DNA of 13,949 bases from UBA5862 sp002408105 (GTDB lineage: Bacteria > Pseudomonadota > Gammaproteobacteria > Pseudomonadales > UBA5862). Location of the stretch: the NCBI GenBank assembly GCA_034189125.1, contig JAXHVB010000064.1, forward strand, positions 1-13,949. The letters are read 5' to 3'. Each line of letters begins with the position of its first letter. Position 1 is the first letter of the stretch. Below the pieces are notes generated by a model. That model made no database searches, was not told the origin of the DNA, and worked only from the letters and a program-made list of their open reading frames with translations. This document shows positions 6,909 through 13,949 of this stretch, one piece after another. The position numbers and the translations under genes were made by a program.

Positions 6909-8699
6909 GTGGGACCCAAGTTGTCAACATCGATCGACCAGGTACGCGAACGGCTGCGGCAACGCACCGAACACTTCCGGACACGGCTGTCCCACGCCGA
7001 AGCACTGCCGCAACTGGCCATCCTCGGCATTTTGGCCGGGATCGCAACCTGCCTTGTGGTGCACGCGTTTCGTCTGGCCATTCAGTTGTCTGGTTGGCTG
7101 TGGATGCCTGAGGGTGATGCAGAGCGGTTTGAGTCGCTCCCGGGGCTGGTGCGGTTCCTGTTGCCGATTGGGGGTGCCCTACTGATCGCACTGATCCTCG
7201 CCCGAGCGGGCGCCAATCGCCGCAGTGGTGGTGTCGCCTACGTGATCGAACGCGTCAACCACCACCAGGGACAGCTGCCACTTGGCAATGCGGTCTTGCA
7301 GTTCGTGGTCACGGTGATCGCGATCTTGACTGGGCAATCAGTGGGTCGGGAGGGTCCGGCCGTCCATCTGGGTGCAACAGCAAGCAGCCTCACCGGACAG
7401 TGGCTGCGCCTGCCGAACAACAGCCTGCGGGTGCTGGTGGGTTGTGGCACCGCGGCAGCCATCTCGGCCTCGTTCAACACCCCGATGGCGGGCGTGATCT
7501 TCGCCATGGAAGTGGTGCTGATGGAGTATACGGTCACCCAGTTCACCCCGGTGATTCTCGCCGCTGTGATCGGCGCCATATCCACGCAAATCCTGTATGG
7601 ATCCAAACCCGCGTTTGAGGTTCCGGCGATCGAGATGCAGTCCCTCTGGGAGCTGCCCTTTGTTGCCTTTGAGGGGCTGTGGGTGGGCGCCATCGCGGCG
7701 CTTTTTATCGTGATTCACCGCCGCTTTCTGAACACCGGAGCGATCTCGATCCAGCGGCGCCTGATGGCAGCCGGGGTGCTGACAGGGACCGTGGGGTTGG
7801 TGATTCCAGAGGTGCTTGGCATCGGCTACGACACCGTGGACCACGCGCTCGTCGGGCAAATCGGAGTCGGTGTCCTCTGCGCCTTCGTGCTGGGCAAACT
7901 GGTGGTCACAGCAATAACCACCGGCCTCGGAATGCCTGGCGGCGTCATCGGCCCAAGCCTAGTGATTGGCGCCGGTGTGGGGGGCATCGTTGGAGAACTG
8001 GTTGCCTTCATCGCCCCCAACAACAGTTCCTCGGCCGGCTTCTATGTGATTGTCGGCATGGGCGCGATGATGGGCGCACTGCTGCACGCTCCCTTGGCTG
8101 CACTGGTGGCCCTACTCGAACTCACCAACAACCCTGGGATCATTCTGCCATCCATGCTGGCGATCATCGTTGCGCTGCTCAGCTGCCGCGCGCTCTTTCG
8201 TCAGCAGTCGGTGTTCGACGTCATGCTGGAGGCCCGTGGTTCGGGTCACTCCATCGACCCCTTGGCGCGCGTCCTGCGGCACGCCGGCGTGGCCAGCATC
8301 ATGGACCGCAGCTTCGCCCGCGCGAGCCGGCTGGTGGAGGTCCAGGACGCTAAGCGTTTGCTTGCGCAGGAGCCGCGCTGGATTTTGATCGACGCCGGCG
8401 AGGGGCGAACCCGGGTGCTGCGCGCGGCCGATTTGGCACGCCACCTCACCGAGCAACACGCGCAAACGGACGCCGATGGCCCACAAACCGACTCCGTTGA
8501 CCTGATGAAGATCCCGGGCCTGCGCCTGGACACCACCCCCATCCATTCCCGTGCGACCCTGCATGAAGCCTTGCGGGCCCTGGAAAAAAGCAACGCTGAG
8601 GCGGTGCTGGTGCAACGCCAGTCCGCGCCCCTGATTGCACCGGCGGTTGGGGTGTTGACCAAAAGCGCCATTGAGAGCTACTACCACATCAAATCCTAA
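6909..8699 (+). CDS. ClC-family chloride channel/transporter with C-terminal CBS-like region
   Basis: Inner-membrane chloride channel or Cl-/H+ antiporter. The 596-residue protein has a ClC membrane domain (about 35-430) and a cytosolic tail (about 455-592) that resembles a degenerate CBS pair. Visible motifs are SGGVA (106-110) at the usual GSGIP position, GREGP (146-150) with the gating glutamate E148, GCGTAAAISASFNTPMAG (178-195) and GMPGGVIGP (341-349) at the GxFxP position. The site of the E. coli ClC proton glutamate E203 is valine (V202, in FAMEVV), as in ClC channels; the tyrosine site near the end of the membrane domain appears to be phenylalanine (QSVFDV). The start is GTG 6909, with TTG 6921 as an alternative. 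hemJ follows after 18 bases. Family assignment is sure; channel versus exchanger is open. Confidence 0.93.
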   Translation: MGPKLSTSIDQVRERLRQRTEHFRTRLSHAEALPQLAILGILAGIATCLVVHAFRLAIQLSGWLWMPEGDAERFESLPGLVRFLLPIGGALLIALILARAGANRRSGGVAYVIERVNHHQGQLPLGNAVLQFVVTVIAILTGQSVGREGPAVHLGATASSLTGQWLRLPNNSLRVLVGCGTAAAISASFNTPMAGVIFAMEVVLMEYTVTQFTPVILAAVIGAISTQILYGSKPAFEVPAIEMQSLWELPFVAFEGLWVGAIAALFIVIHRRFLNTGAISIQRRLMAAGVLTGTVGLVIPEVLGIGYDTVDHALVGQIGVGVLCAFVLGKLVVTAITTGLGMPGGVIGPSLVIGAGVGGIVGELVAFIAPNNSSSAGFYVIVGMGAMMGALLHAPLAALVALLELTNNPGIILPSMLAIIVALLSCRALFRQQSVFDVMLEARGSGHSIDPLARVLRHAGVASIMDRSFARASRLVEVQDAKRLLAQEPRWILIDAGEGRTRVLRAADLARHLTEQHAQTDADGPQTDSVDLMKIPGLRLDTTPIHSRATLHEALRALEKSNAEAVLVQRQSAPLIAPAVGVLTKSAIESYYHIKS

Positions 8700-8717
8700 T
8701 ACAATGGAGCCACCACC

Positions 8718-9146
8718 ATGCTGTTCCTCTGGATCAAAGCCTTTCATTTGATCGCTGTCGTCTGCTGGTTCGCAGGCCTGTTCTACCTGCCGCGCCTGTT
8801 CGTGTACCACGCCAGCGCCACCGACCAGGTCAGTCGCGACCGCTTTAAGGTGATGGAGCGCAAGCTGTACCGGGGAATCACCACACCAGCCATGCTCGTC
8901 GCGCTGCTCCTTGGGGTTTGGATGTTGGCGATGAACTGGTCGTTTTATCGCACCGCATACTGGATGCACGCCAAGCTGTTGCTCGTGTTTGTGTTGTTGG
9001 GATACCACCACGCCTGCGGCCGTTTGCTCCGCAATTTCCAGGAAGACCGCAACGAACGCAGCCATGTGTTTTATCGGTGGTTCAATGAGTTTCCGGTGTT
9101 GATTCTGGTTACCGTGGTGGTGCTGGTCATCGTCAGGCCCTTCTAG
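8718..9146 (+). CDS. hemJ: Protoporphyrinogen IX oxidase HemJ
   Basis: Small integral membrane protein (formerly UPF0093) that oxidises protoporphyrinogen IX to protoporphyrin IX, the penultimate step of heme synthesis, in bacteria without HemG or HemY. The 142-residue protein has four predicted membrane segments (about 3-25, 54-74, 80-100, 121-140) and the family signature KAFHLIAVVCWFAGLFYLPR (7-26) with H10, then LFVYHA, ERKLYRG and MHAKLLLVF. GGAG (8706-8709) lies eight bases before the ATG. It sits in one operon with hemL, which supports the heme assignment over the related CopD-like copper family. Confidence 0.92.
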   Translation: MLFLWIKAFHLIAVVCWFAGLFYLPRLFVYHASATDQVSRDRFKVMERKLYRGITTPAMLVALLLGVWMLAMNWSFYRTAYWMHAKLLLVFVLLGYHHACGRLLRNFQEDRNERSHVFYRWFNEFPVLILVTVVVLVIVRPF

Positions 9147-9161
9147 CCAGATGGATCGCAC

Positions 9162-9983
9162 GTGACCCACACTCAGGCGGCGGGCAACCCGCATTCACCG
9201 ACCCAGGCGCGCCCGGTGGTGCTGTGCTTTGCAGGACACGACCCGAGTGGCGGAGCCGGGCTGCAAGCCGATATCGAGACCCTGGCTGCCCATGGGTGCC
9301 ACTGCATTCCCGTGGTCACCGCCCTCACCGATCAAGACAGCCGCAACCTCTATGCCCTCAGGGCAGTCGACCCAGAATGGATTCACACCCAGACCCGACG
9401 GCTGTTGGAGGATTTTGACATCCGAGCCGTCAAGATCGGCCTGGTCGGCTCCACCGCTGGGATGGAGGCAATCCGGCAGCTGCTGGACGCGCGGGCCCTG
9501 CGTGATCGACTCGTGGTGCTCGATCCGGTGCTGGCTGCGGGCGGTGGGGGGGCGTTTGCTGGAACCGATTACCCGGATCGGCTCCGCGAGTTGCTCGTGC
9601 CGCGCGCGTACGTCACGACGCCAAACCAGCAGGAACTGCACGCGCTGGCTTCGGCGACGGACGAGGCGGATGCAGTGGCTGTGCTCCATGCACGGGGCTG
9701 CGCCCATGTTCTGGTGACCGGGGTTGCAGGTTCGCACGACAGCCACCTCACCAACCGCTTGTACACTGCCGGAAGCGTTGTGTTTCAAGGGTTTCCTACG
9801 CAGCGTCGACCTGGGCACTATCGGGGCACGGGCTGTAGCTTGGCCGCAGCGGTCGCCGCGGGCCTGGCGCACCGGCAGTCGGTGTCCGATGCCGTCCGCC
9901 ATGCCACCCAATGGACCGCCAGCGCCATCGCCCAGGCGCAACGCCTGGGCCACGGGCAATCGCACCTGACACGCATACCATGA
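9162..9983 (+). CDS. thiD: Hydroxymethylpyrimidine/phosphomethylpyrimidine kinase
   Basis: Ribokinase-fold enzyme of thiamine synthesis that phosphorylates HMP and then HMP-P to HMP-PP, the pyrimidine partner used by ThiE. The 273-residue protein has GHDPSGGAGLQAD (25-37) for substrate binding, KIGLVGS (91-97), DPVLAAGGGG (121-130) and the anion-hole/catalytic motif RGTGCSLAAAV (221-231) with C225. The start is GTG 9162, 15 bases after hemJ, with TGGA six bases upstream; no in-frame ATG lies near the family N-terminus. The stop overlaps the thiE ATG by four bases (ATGA). No thiamine riboswitch was recognised upstream of it or of the operon. Confidence 0.94.
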   Translation: MTHTQAAGNPHSPTQARPVVLCFAGHDPSGGAGLQADIETLAAHGCHCIPVVTALTDQDSRNLYALRAVDPEWIHTQTRRLLEDFDIRAVKIGLVGSTAGMEAIRQLLDARALRDRLVVLDPVLAAGGGGAFAGTDYPDRLRELLVPRAYVTTPNQQELHALASATDEADAVAVLHARGCAHVLVTGVAGSHDSHLTNRLYTAGSVVFQGFPTQRRPGHYRGTGCSLAAAVAAGLAHRQSVSDAVRHATQWTASAIAQAQRLGHGQSHLTRIP

Positions 9984-10648
9984 CCACAACCGCCAAACCC
10001 CACCCCACCCTTCAAGGCCTGTACGCCATCACGCCAGACTTCGGGGGCGACAGTGGGACGCTGTATCGCCAAGTCCAGGCGGCGCTTGAGGGCGGCGTCC
10101 GCTGGCTGCAGTACCGGGACAAATCACCGGACCACCAGCGCCGCAGCCATGAGGCCGCCGCGCTCTTGGCACTGTGCCGGCGCCACCGGGCACGACTCAT
10201 CATCAACGACGACCTCGATCTTGCCCGCCAGGTTGGGGCCGATGGCGTTCACCTTGGCCAGCAGGACACTGGGGTGGGTGCAGCCCGGCAACAGCTCGGC
10301 CCTCAGGCACTGATCGGCGCCACCTGCCACGACTCGCTCGAACTCGCCGAGCAGGCGGTCGCAGAAGGCGCGTCGTACTGCGCGTTCGGCCGCCTGTTCC
10401 CGTCCCAAACCAAACCGCAGGCGCGACCTGCACCGCTTCACCTGTTGACCTCCGCTCGTGATCGCCTGGGTGTTTCGGTGGTGGCCATCGGCGGGCTCAA
10501 CCTGCACAATGCGCCTGCAGCCATTCGAGCCGGCGCCGACGCAGTTGCCGTCAGTGGCGCCCTGTTCGGTGCCACCGACATCCGCGCCGAAGCACACCTA
10601 CTGAGCGGTCTGTTTGATCCAGCGCAACATCTAGAGAAGAGCGAATGA
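9980..10648 (+). CDS. thiE: Thiamine-phosphate synthase
   Basis: TIM-barrel enzyme that joins HMP-PP and the thiazole phosphate to give thiamine monophosphate. The 222-residue protein shows QYRDK (44-48), INDD (75-78) for Mg-pyrophosphate binding, GVHLGQQD (89-96), GATCHD (113-118), FGRLFPSQTK (136-145) and AIGGL (169-173). The start at 9980 is fixed by the ATGA overlap with thiD and by family length; the frame is open further upstream inside thiD. Its own stop overlaps the hemL ATG in the same way. The two overlaps make thiD, thiE and hemL a translationally coupled unit, the order also known from Pseudomonas. Confidence 0.95.
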   Translation: MTTTAKPHPTLQGLYAITPDFGGDSGTLYRQVQAALEGGVRWLQYRDKSPDHQRRSHEAAALLALCRRHRARLIINDDLDLARQVGADGVHLGQQDTGVGAARQQLGPQALIGATCHDSLELAEQAVAEGASYCAFGRLFPSQTKPQARPAPLHLLTSARDRLGVSVVAIGGLNLHNAPAAIRAGADAVAVSGALFGATDIRAEAHLLSGLFDPAQHLEKSE

Positions 10649-11934
10649 CCCGTTCCGAGCACCTGTTTGAACACGCCCAAACGTTGATTCCCGGCGGTGT
10701 GAACTCGCCTGTGCGGGCGTTCAAGTCGGTTGGCGGTACCCCACCGTTTATCGCCCGAGGGTCCGGATGTCGCATCACGGACGTCGATGGCAACGAATAC
10801 ATCGACTACGTTGGCTCCTGGGGACCCTTGATCCTAGGCCATGGCCACCCCAGTGTCAGCGCCGCGCTGCAGGCACAGATCAGCGCCGGAACCAGTTTCG
10901 GAGCGCCTACTGCGGTCGAGATCGACCTGGCACGCGCGGTGGTCGAAGCCGTGCCTTCCATCGAACAGGTGCGCATGGTGAGCTCGGGGACCGAAGCCAC
11001 CATGAGCGCGATTCGGCTGGCCCGCGGGGTCACCGGGCGCGACCGGATCGTCAAGTTCGAGGGTTGCTATCACGGGCATGGCGATGCCCTGCTGGTCAAG
11101 GCAGGGTCCGGCGCACTCACGTTTGGCGTGCCAAATTCGCCCGGCGTACCCAAAGCGCTGGCCGAACTGACCCTCACGCTTGAGTACAACAACGCAGCGG
11201 CAGTCGAAGCACTGTTCGCCGAGCAAGGGGACCAGGTCGCCTGCGTGATCGTCGAGCCAGTCGCTGGCAACATGAATTGCATTCCCCCTGAGCCCGGTTT
11301 CCTCGAAACCCTGCGCCACCAGTGCGACAGCCACGGGGCGGTGCTGATCTTCGATGAAGTCATGACCGGCTTCCGGGTGGCCCTGGGCGGCGCCCAATCA
11401 CGCTATGGTGTGCAACCGGACCTCACCACCCTCGGAAAGGTCATTGGGGGGGGGCTGCCGGTGGGCGCGTTTGGCGGCCGGCGCGAGTTGATGCAACAGC
11501 TCGCACCTTGCGGGCCGATCTACCAGGCCGGAACCTTGTCCGGAAACCCGTTGGCGATGGCGGCAGGTCTTGCAACCCTCAACGAACTCAAACAACCAGG
11601 CGTCTACGAGCAACTGGAACAGCGCACCGCAACGCTACTCAACGGTCTCGAATCTGCAGCGGACCACCATGGCATCGCACTGCGAACCCAGCACGTCGGC
11701 AGCATGTTTGGGCTGTTCTTTACCGAGGAGCCCAGGATCTCCCGCTTTGGTCAGGTGGTCGCCTGCAACCTCGATCGGTTCAACCTCTTCTTCCACGCCA
11801 TGCTGGAAGCAGGTGTGTACCTCGCGCCTTCCGCCTACGAAGCCGGTTTTCTGAGCGCTGCGCACGATGCATCCGCGATCGAACAGACCACCGCCGCTGC
11901 CGACCGGGCGTTTGCGCAACTGAAGCGCACCTAG
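10645..11934 (+). CDS. hemL: Glutamate-1-semialdehyde 2,1-aminomutase
   Basis: PLP enzyme of the C5 heme pathway that converts glutamate-1-semialdehyde to 5-aminolevulinate. The 429-residue protein has IPGGVNSPVRAFKSVGG near the N-terminus, SSGTEATMSAIRLAR (113-127) binding the PLP phosphate, CYHGHGD (141-147), FDEVMTGFR (236-244) with the PLP-ring Asp, and the Schiff-base lysine K265 in LGKVIGGGLP. AGAGAAGAG precedes the ATG. The codons for the three glycines after K265 are all GGG, making a run of nine G (11446-11454). The next gene starts two bases after the stop. Confidence 0.97.
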   Translation: MTRSEHLFEHAQTLIPGGVNSPVRAFKSVGGTPPFIARGSGCRITDVDGNEYIDYVGSWGPLILGHGHPSVSAALQAQISAGTSFGAPTAVEIDLARAVVEAVPSIEQVRMVSSGTEATMSAIRLARGVTGRDRIVKFEGCYHGHGDALLVKAGSGALTFGVPNSPGVPKALAELTLTLEYNNAAAVEALFAEQGDQVACVIVEPVAGNMNCIPPEPGFLETLRHQCDSHGAVLIFDEVMTGFRVALGGAQSRYGVQPDLTTLGKVIGGGLPVGAFGGRRELMQQLAPCGPIYQAGTLSGNPLAMAAGLATLNELKQPGVYEQLEQRTATLLNGLESAADHHGIALRTQHVGSMFGLFFTEEPRISRFGQVVACNLDRFNLFFHAMLEAGVYLAPSAYEAGFLSAAHDASAIEQTTAAADRAFAQLKRT

Positions 11935-11936
11935 CC

Positions 11937-13481
11937 ATGGCGCCGGCTTGGCTTGAACGGCTGCGCCAAGACCCAAGCTGCTACCCCCACCCCACTGGCC
12001 AGATCACGCTCATTGAAACGCACATCTCTTGGGTGCTGCTGACCGGCAACTGGGCTTACAAGATCAAAAAGCCGGTCGCACTCGACTTTCTGGACTTCTC
12101 GACCCTGTCCCTGCGCCACCGTTACTGCAAAGAAGAACTGCGCCTCAACCACCGCTTCGCACCCGAACTCTACGAAGCGGTGGTCCCCATCACCAGCACG
12201 GAGGCCGGGCCCAGAATAGGCGGGGCCGGGCCCAGGCTCGAATACGCCGTCAAAATGCGCCAGTTTGATCAGTCGGCTCTGCTGACCCGTCAACTGGAAG
12301 CCGGCACCCTCAGCGCAGCCGACTGGTTCGCGTTGGGCAGCGAGCTCGCGCGGGTGCATCAGACCCTGCCTGCGGTCCTCTTGGGTGCGCCACTGGATGC
12401 GGCCTGGCAGCCAATGGCCGACAACTTCGCCGCCATTCGGGAACGGCTCGCCCAAGCGACCGACCTGCGTGCCCTCGCGACCCTAGAACACTGGAGCCGC
12501 GCCGAGCTTGAGCGGCTTGGACCACGGCTGGTCGAGCGCAACCGCTCCGGATGGGTGCGCGAATGCCATGGCGACCTGCACTTGGAAAACATTGCTTGGA
12601 TCGATGGCCGGTTCCGGCCGTTCGATTGCATCGAATTCGCGCCGGAGTTGCGCCAGATTGATGTACAAAGCGAGCTGGCGTTTCTCACCATGGACCTCGA
12701 GGACCACGGTGACACCACCGCGGGCCACCGGGTGGCCAACGGCTACCTGGAAGCGTCAGGCGACTATTCAGGCGCCGAACTGCGGGCTTTTTTTTCAGCC
12801 TACCGTGCGCTCGTGCGATCGAAGGTCGCTCTGATGCGCGCCGAACAGCAACCCGACGAACACGCGGCGGCAACGCGGGCGAGGGCAGTGGGGTATCTGC
12901 ACCTGGCGCGCAGCTACAGCGAAAGACGCACGCCTTGGCTGGCCATCACCCACGGCTTCTCGGGCGCGGGAAAATCCACCTTTGCCCTGGACCTTGCAGC
13001 AGCGACCGGTGCGGTTCGCATTCGCTCCGATGTCGAACGCAAGCGCCTGTACAAGGTGGCGCCTGATGACCATGCGGCGAACCCAGCCCTCTACAGCGCC
13101 GCGGCATCCGACCGAACGTTCGCCCGACTCGAAGACCTGGCCCAGCAGATGCTGCGCGCCGGCCTGCCGGTCATTGTCGATGCCACCTTTTTGCACCGCG
13201 CCCGCCGCCGGCAATTCATCGAGCTGGCGACCCGTGAACGGGCACCCTGGAGGATCCTGTCTCTCAAGGCTCCGGCCGACATTCTGCGCAAGCGGGTGGC
13301 GCACCGCCTACCCGATGCGTCCGACGCCAACCTCAAGGTGCTTGAACAGCAGTTCGGCCACCACGACCCCCTCGAGGCTGATGAGCAGGCGCACGCGATC
13401 GAGATCGATGTTTCCGATGGCTGGGACCTTGCCGAAATACGTGCCCGCTGGCCAGCCGCGTTCGCTCGATCAGCCGGTTAA
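11937..13481 (+). CDS. Fused aminoglycoside-phosphotransferase-like / P-loop kinase-like protein
   Basis: Two-domain protein of 514 residues with unknown substrate. Residues about 25-325 are an aminoglycoside phosphotransferase (APH)-like kinase domain: KIKKPVALDFLDFS (42-55) near the phosphate-binding site, the catalytic loop HGDLHLENI (211-219) and the metal-binding FDCIEF (229-234). Residues about 334-510 are an AAA/Zeta-like P-loop domain: Walker A GFSGAGKST (340-348), VDATFLHR (414-421) and a basic lid (RKRVAHR, 451-457). Databases usually call this architecture bifunctional aminoglycoside phosphotransferase/ATP-binding protein; this does not imply antibiotic resistance. The start at ATG 11937 is two bases after the hemL stop. 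The frame is open far upstream inside hemL, but that part is a shadow. Eight T (12788-12795) encode Phe-Phe. Its stop shares TTAA with the convergent nitroreductase relic. Confidence 0.9.
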   Translation: MAPAWLERLRQDPSCYPHPTGQITLIETHISWVLLTGNWAYKIKKPVALDFLDFSTLSLRHRYCKEELRLNHRFAPELYEAVVPITSTEAGPRIGGAGPRLEYAVKMRQFDQSALLTRQLEAGTLSAADWFALGSELARVHQTLPAVLLGAPLDAAWQPMADNFAAIRERLAQATDLRALATLEHWSRAELERLGPRLVERNRSGWVRECHGDLHLENIAWIDGRFRPFDCIEFAPELRQIDVQSELAFLTMDLEDHGDTTAGHRVANGYLEASGDYSGAELRAFFSAYRALVRSKVALMRAEQQPDEHAAATRARAVGYLHLARSYSERRTPWLAITHGFSGAGKSTFALDLAAATGAVRIRSDVERKRLYKVAPDDHAANPALYSAAASDRTFARLEDLAQQMLRAGLPVIVDATFLHRARRRQFIELATRERAPWRILSLKAPADILRKRVAHRLPDASDANLKVLEQQFGHHDPLEADEQAHAIEIDVSDGWDLAEIRARWPAAFARSAG

Positions 13482-13720
13482 GCCACTGCGGTCGCTCGCC
13501 GGTTCCCGGCCACGATGAGCGATTCGGCCGGGATGCGTTCGGGCGGCGCCCGGTCACGCTCGATGCAGCTGGCTTCAAGGTCCTCGGGGTTTCCCTCGCA
13601 ACCGATCGCCAATGCGGCGACGGGCTTCAAACCCGTGCCCAAACAGAACTCGGACTGCACCCCGGGTCAATCCCTGCCATCTGGTAGACAGGCAGCCCAG
13701 TCGGGTTCAACCCCATAGGG
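13478..13720 (-). pseudogene. Nitroreductase-family C-terminal remnant, frameshifted
   Basis: On the minus strand three frames in succession spell the end of a nitroreductase. About 13698-13665 gives GLPVYQMAGIDP, like the family GLPVHQMAGFD. A second frame gives VRVLFGHGFE. A third frame (to the TAA at 13478) gives GLKPVAALAIGCEGNPEDLE, then ERDRAPPERIP, matching the family ending PVAALAIGYPGDPE...ERE.APR.RKPL. At least two frameshifts separate the pieces and the FMN-binding N-terminal half is missing, so this is a decayed gene. The last piece alone is an open frame at 13478-13660. Recognition is from memory of the family, not from an alignment. Confidence 0.6.
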
Positions 13721-13830
13721 GCTGCGCCGCAGGCGCAGCAGCAGATGCATCAGACGCTCGGGGTGGTCGGATCGGACATGGATGCGGCTTCTCGATTGAC
13801 CTTTGGGAAATCTCCGCCAGTTTTGACCAG
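13482..13830. other. Region without an intact gene at the operon end
   Basis: The 349 bases after the kinase gene hold the nitroreductase remnant and, further right, a doubtful MazG-like scrap (13695-13779, minus). No intact coding frame with family resemblance is seen on either strand, and no hairpin followed by a T-run was found to end the rightward operon. Confidence 0.5.
13721..13739. repeat. Perfect 8-bp inverted repeat
   Basis: GCTGCGCC-GCA-GGCGCAGC is a perfect 8-bp stem with a 3-base loop. There is no T-run on either side, so it is not a typical intrinsic terminator. It lies between decayed genes and could be a REP-like element; only one copy was noticed in the window. Confidence 0.5.
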
Positions 13831-13949
13831 CTAACGGCCAGAGCGCTGGGGTGAGATGGGGATCTTGCGGTCCTCCTCGAACATTTCCTCGAGTTCCTGG
13901 GCACCGGTCAGTGCCAGTTCGCGCATCTTTTGTTCATCCGTGTGGTGTT
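13831..13949 (-). CDS. C-terminal end of an unrecognised acidic protein (partial)
   Basis: The minus strand is open from the window edge to a TAG at 13831-13833, giving 38 residues that include EQKMRELALTGAQELEEMFE and end SPQRSGR. The stretch is rich in Glu, Leu and Lys with a likely amphipathic helix and a short basic tail. Codon use (CTG, GAG, CGC, ATC) fits the neighbouring genes. I do not recognise the family. The start and most of the protein lie outside the window. Evidence is codon use and composition only. Confidence 0.55.
   Translation of the reverse strand, partial: HHTDEQKMRELALTGAQELEEMFEEDRKIPISPQRSGR

Noticed and set aside
6866..6940. Complete tRNA gene before argC on the minus strand
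   Set aside because: A T-arm is present, but no matching 5' acceptor strand, D-arm or anticodon arm with U33 can be placed upstream.
8112..9194. Long open frame of 360 codons on the minus strand opposite the ClC and hemJ genes
   Set aside because: It is antisense to two genes with clear family motifs and its translation (His/Gln-rich, low complexity) resembles no known protein. GC-rich DNA makes such shadows common.
13515..13718. Plus-strand open frame after the kinase gene
   Set aside because: It lies antisense to the nitroreductase remnant, has no family resemblance and no ribosome-binding site.

Overview
The window is about 14 kb of GC-rich bacterial chromosome, mostly housekeeping genes packed tightly on both strands. 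Gene order on the left (tyrS, M23 peptidase, anmK, erpA, bactofilin, DUF6776-type protein, argC) and on the right (thiD, thiE, hemL) is what I know from Pseudomonas-type Gammaproteobacteria. Together with ErpA, AnmK and an ArgC of the classical long type, this points to a gammaproteobacterium. I cannot name the genus. HemJ as the protoporphyrinogen oxidase and a chloride-channel gene at the head of the heme/thiamine operon fit an environmental lineage rather than an enteric one.

Left block (1-4350). tyrS reads leftward. Beyond its stop, at the window edge, lies a strong leftward promoter that resembles an rRNA promoter. Divergent from tyrS are a membrane-anchored M23 peptidoglycan endopeptidase and anmK (anhydro-MurNAc kinase), coupled by a 4-base overlap: one opens cell wall and the other recycles wall sugar. 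They converge on erpA, an A-type iron-sulfur carrier.

Middle block (4531-6784). argC, a membrane-anchored coiled-coil protein (DUF6776-type) and a bactofilin form a leftward operon that leads toward erpA. The bactofilin and coiled-coil protein lie close to the M23 peptidase, which suggests a cell-shape or wall-remodelling neighbourhood. argC is best started at a TTG codon behind a strong ribosome-binding site.

Right block (6909-13481). A rightward, nearly gap-free operon holds a ClC-family chloride transporter, hemJ, thiD, thiE, hemL and a fused phosphotransferase/P-loop kinase of unknown substrate. It combines the early C5 heme step (HemL), the penultimate heme step (HemJ) and two thiamine steps (ThiD, ThiE). 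A 124-base divergent region between argC and the ClC gene carries overlapping -10 boxes, a tRNA T-arm-like hairpin, and a second hairpin that contains the likely ribosome-binding site of the ClC gene.

Right edge (13482-13949). The spacing opens up. On the minus strand are the decayed C-terminal part of a nitroreductase broken by at least two frameshifts, a doubtful MazG-like N-terminal scrap, and the C-terminus of an unrecognised acidic protein cut by the window edge. I found no mobile element, CRISPR array, complete RNA gene or clearly new multi-gene system. The most unusual points are the ClC with valine at the proton-glutamate site, the operon combination on the right, the nitroreductase relic and the tRNA-like scraps in two promoter regions.
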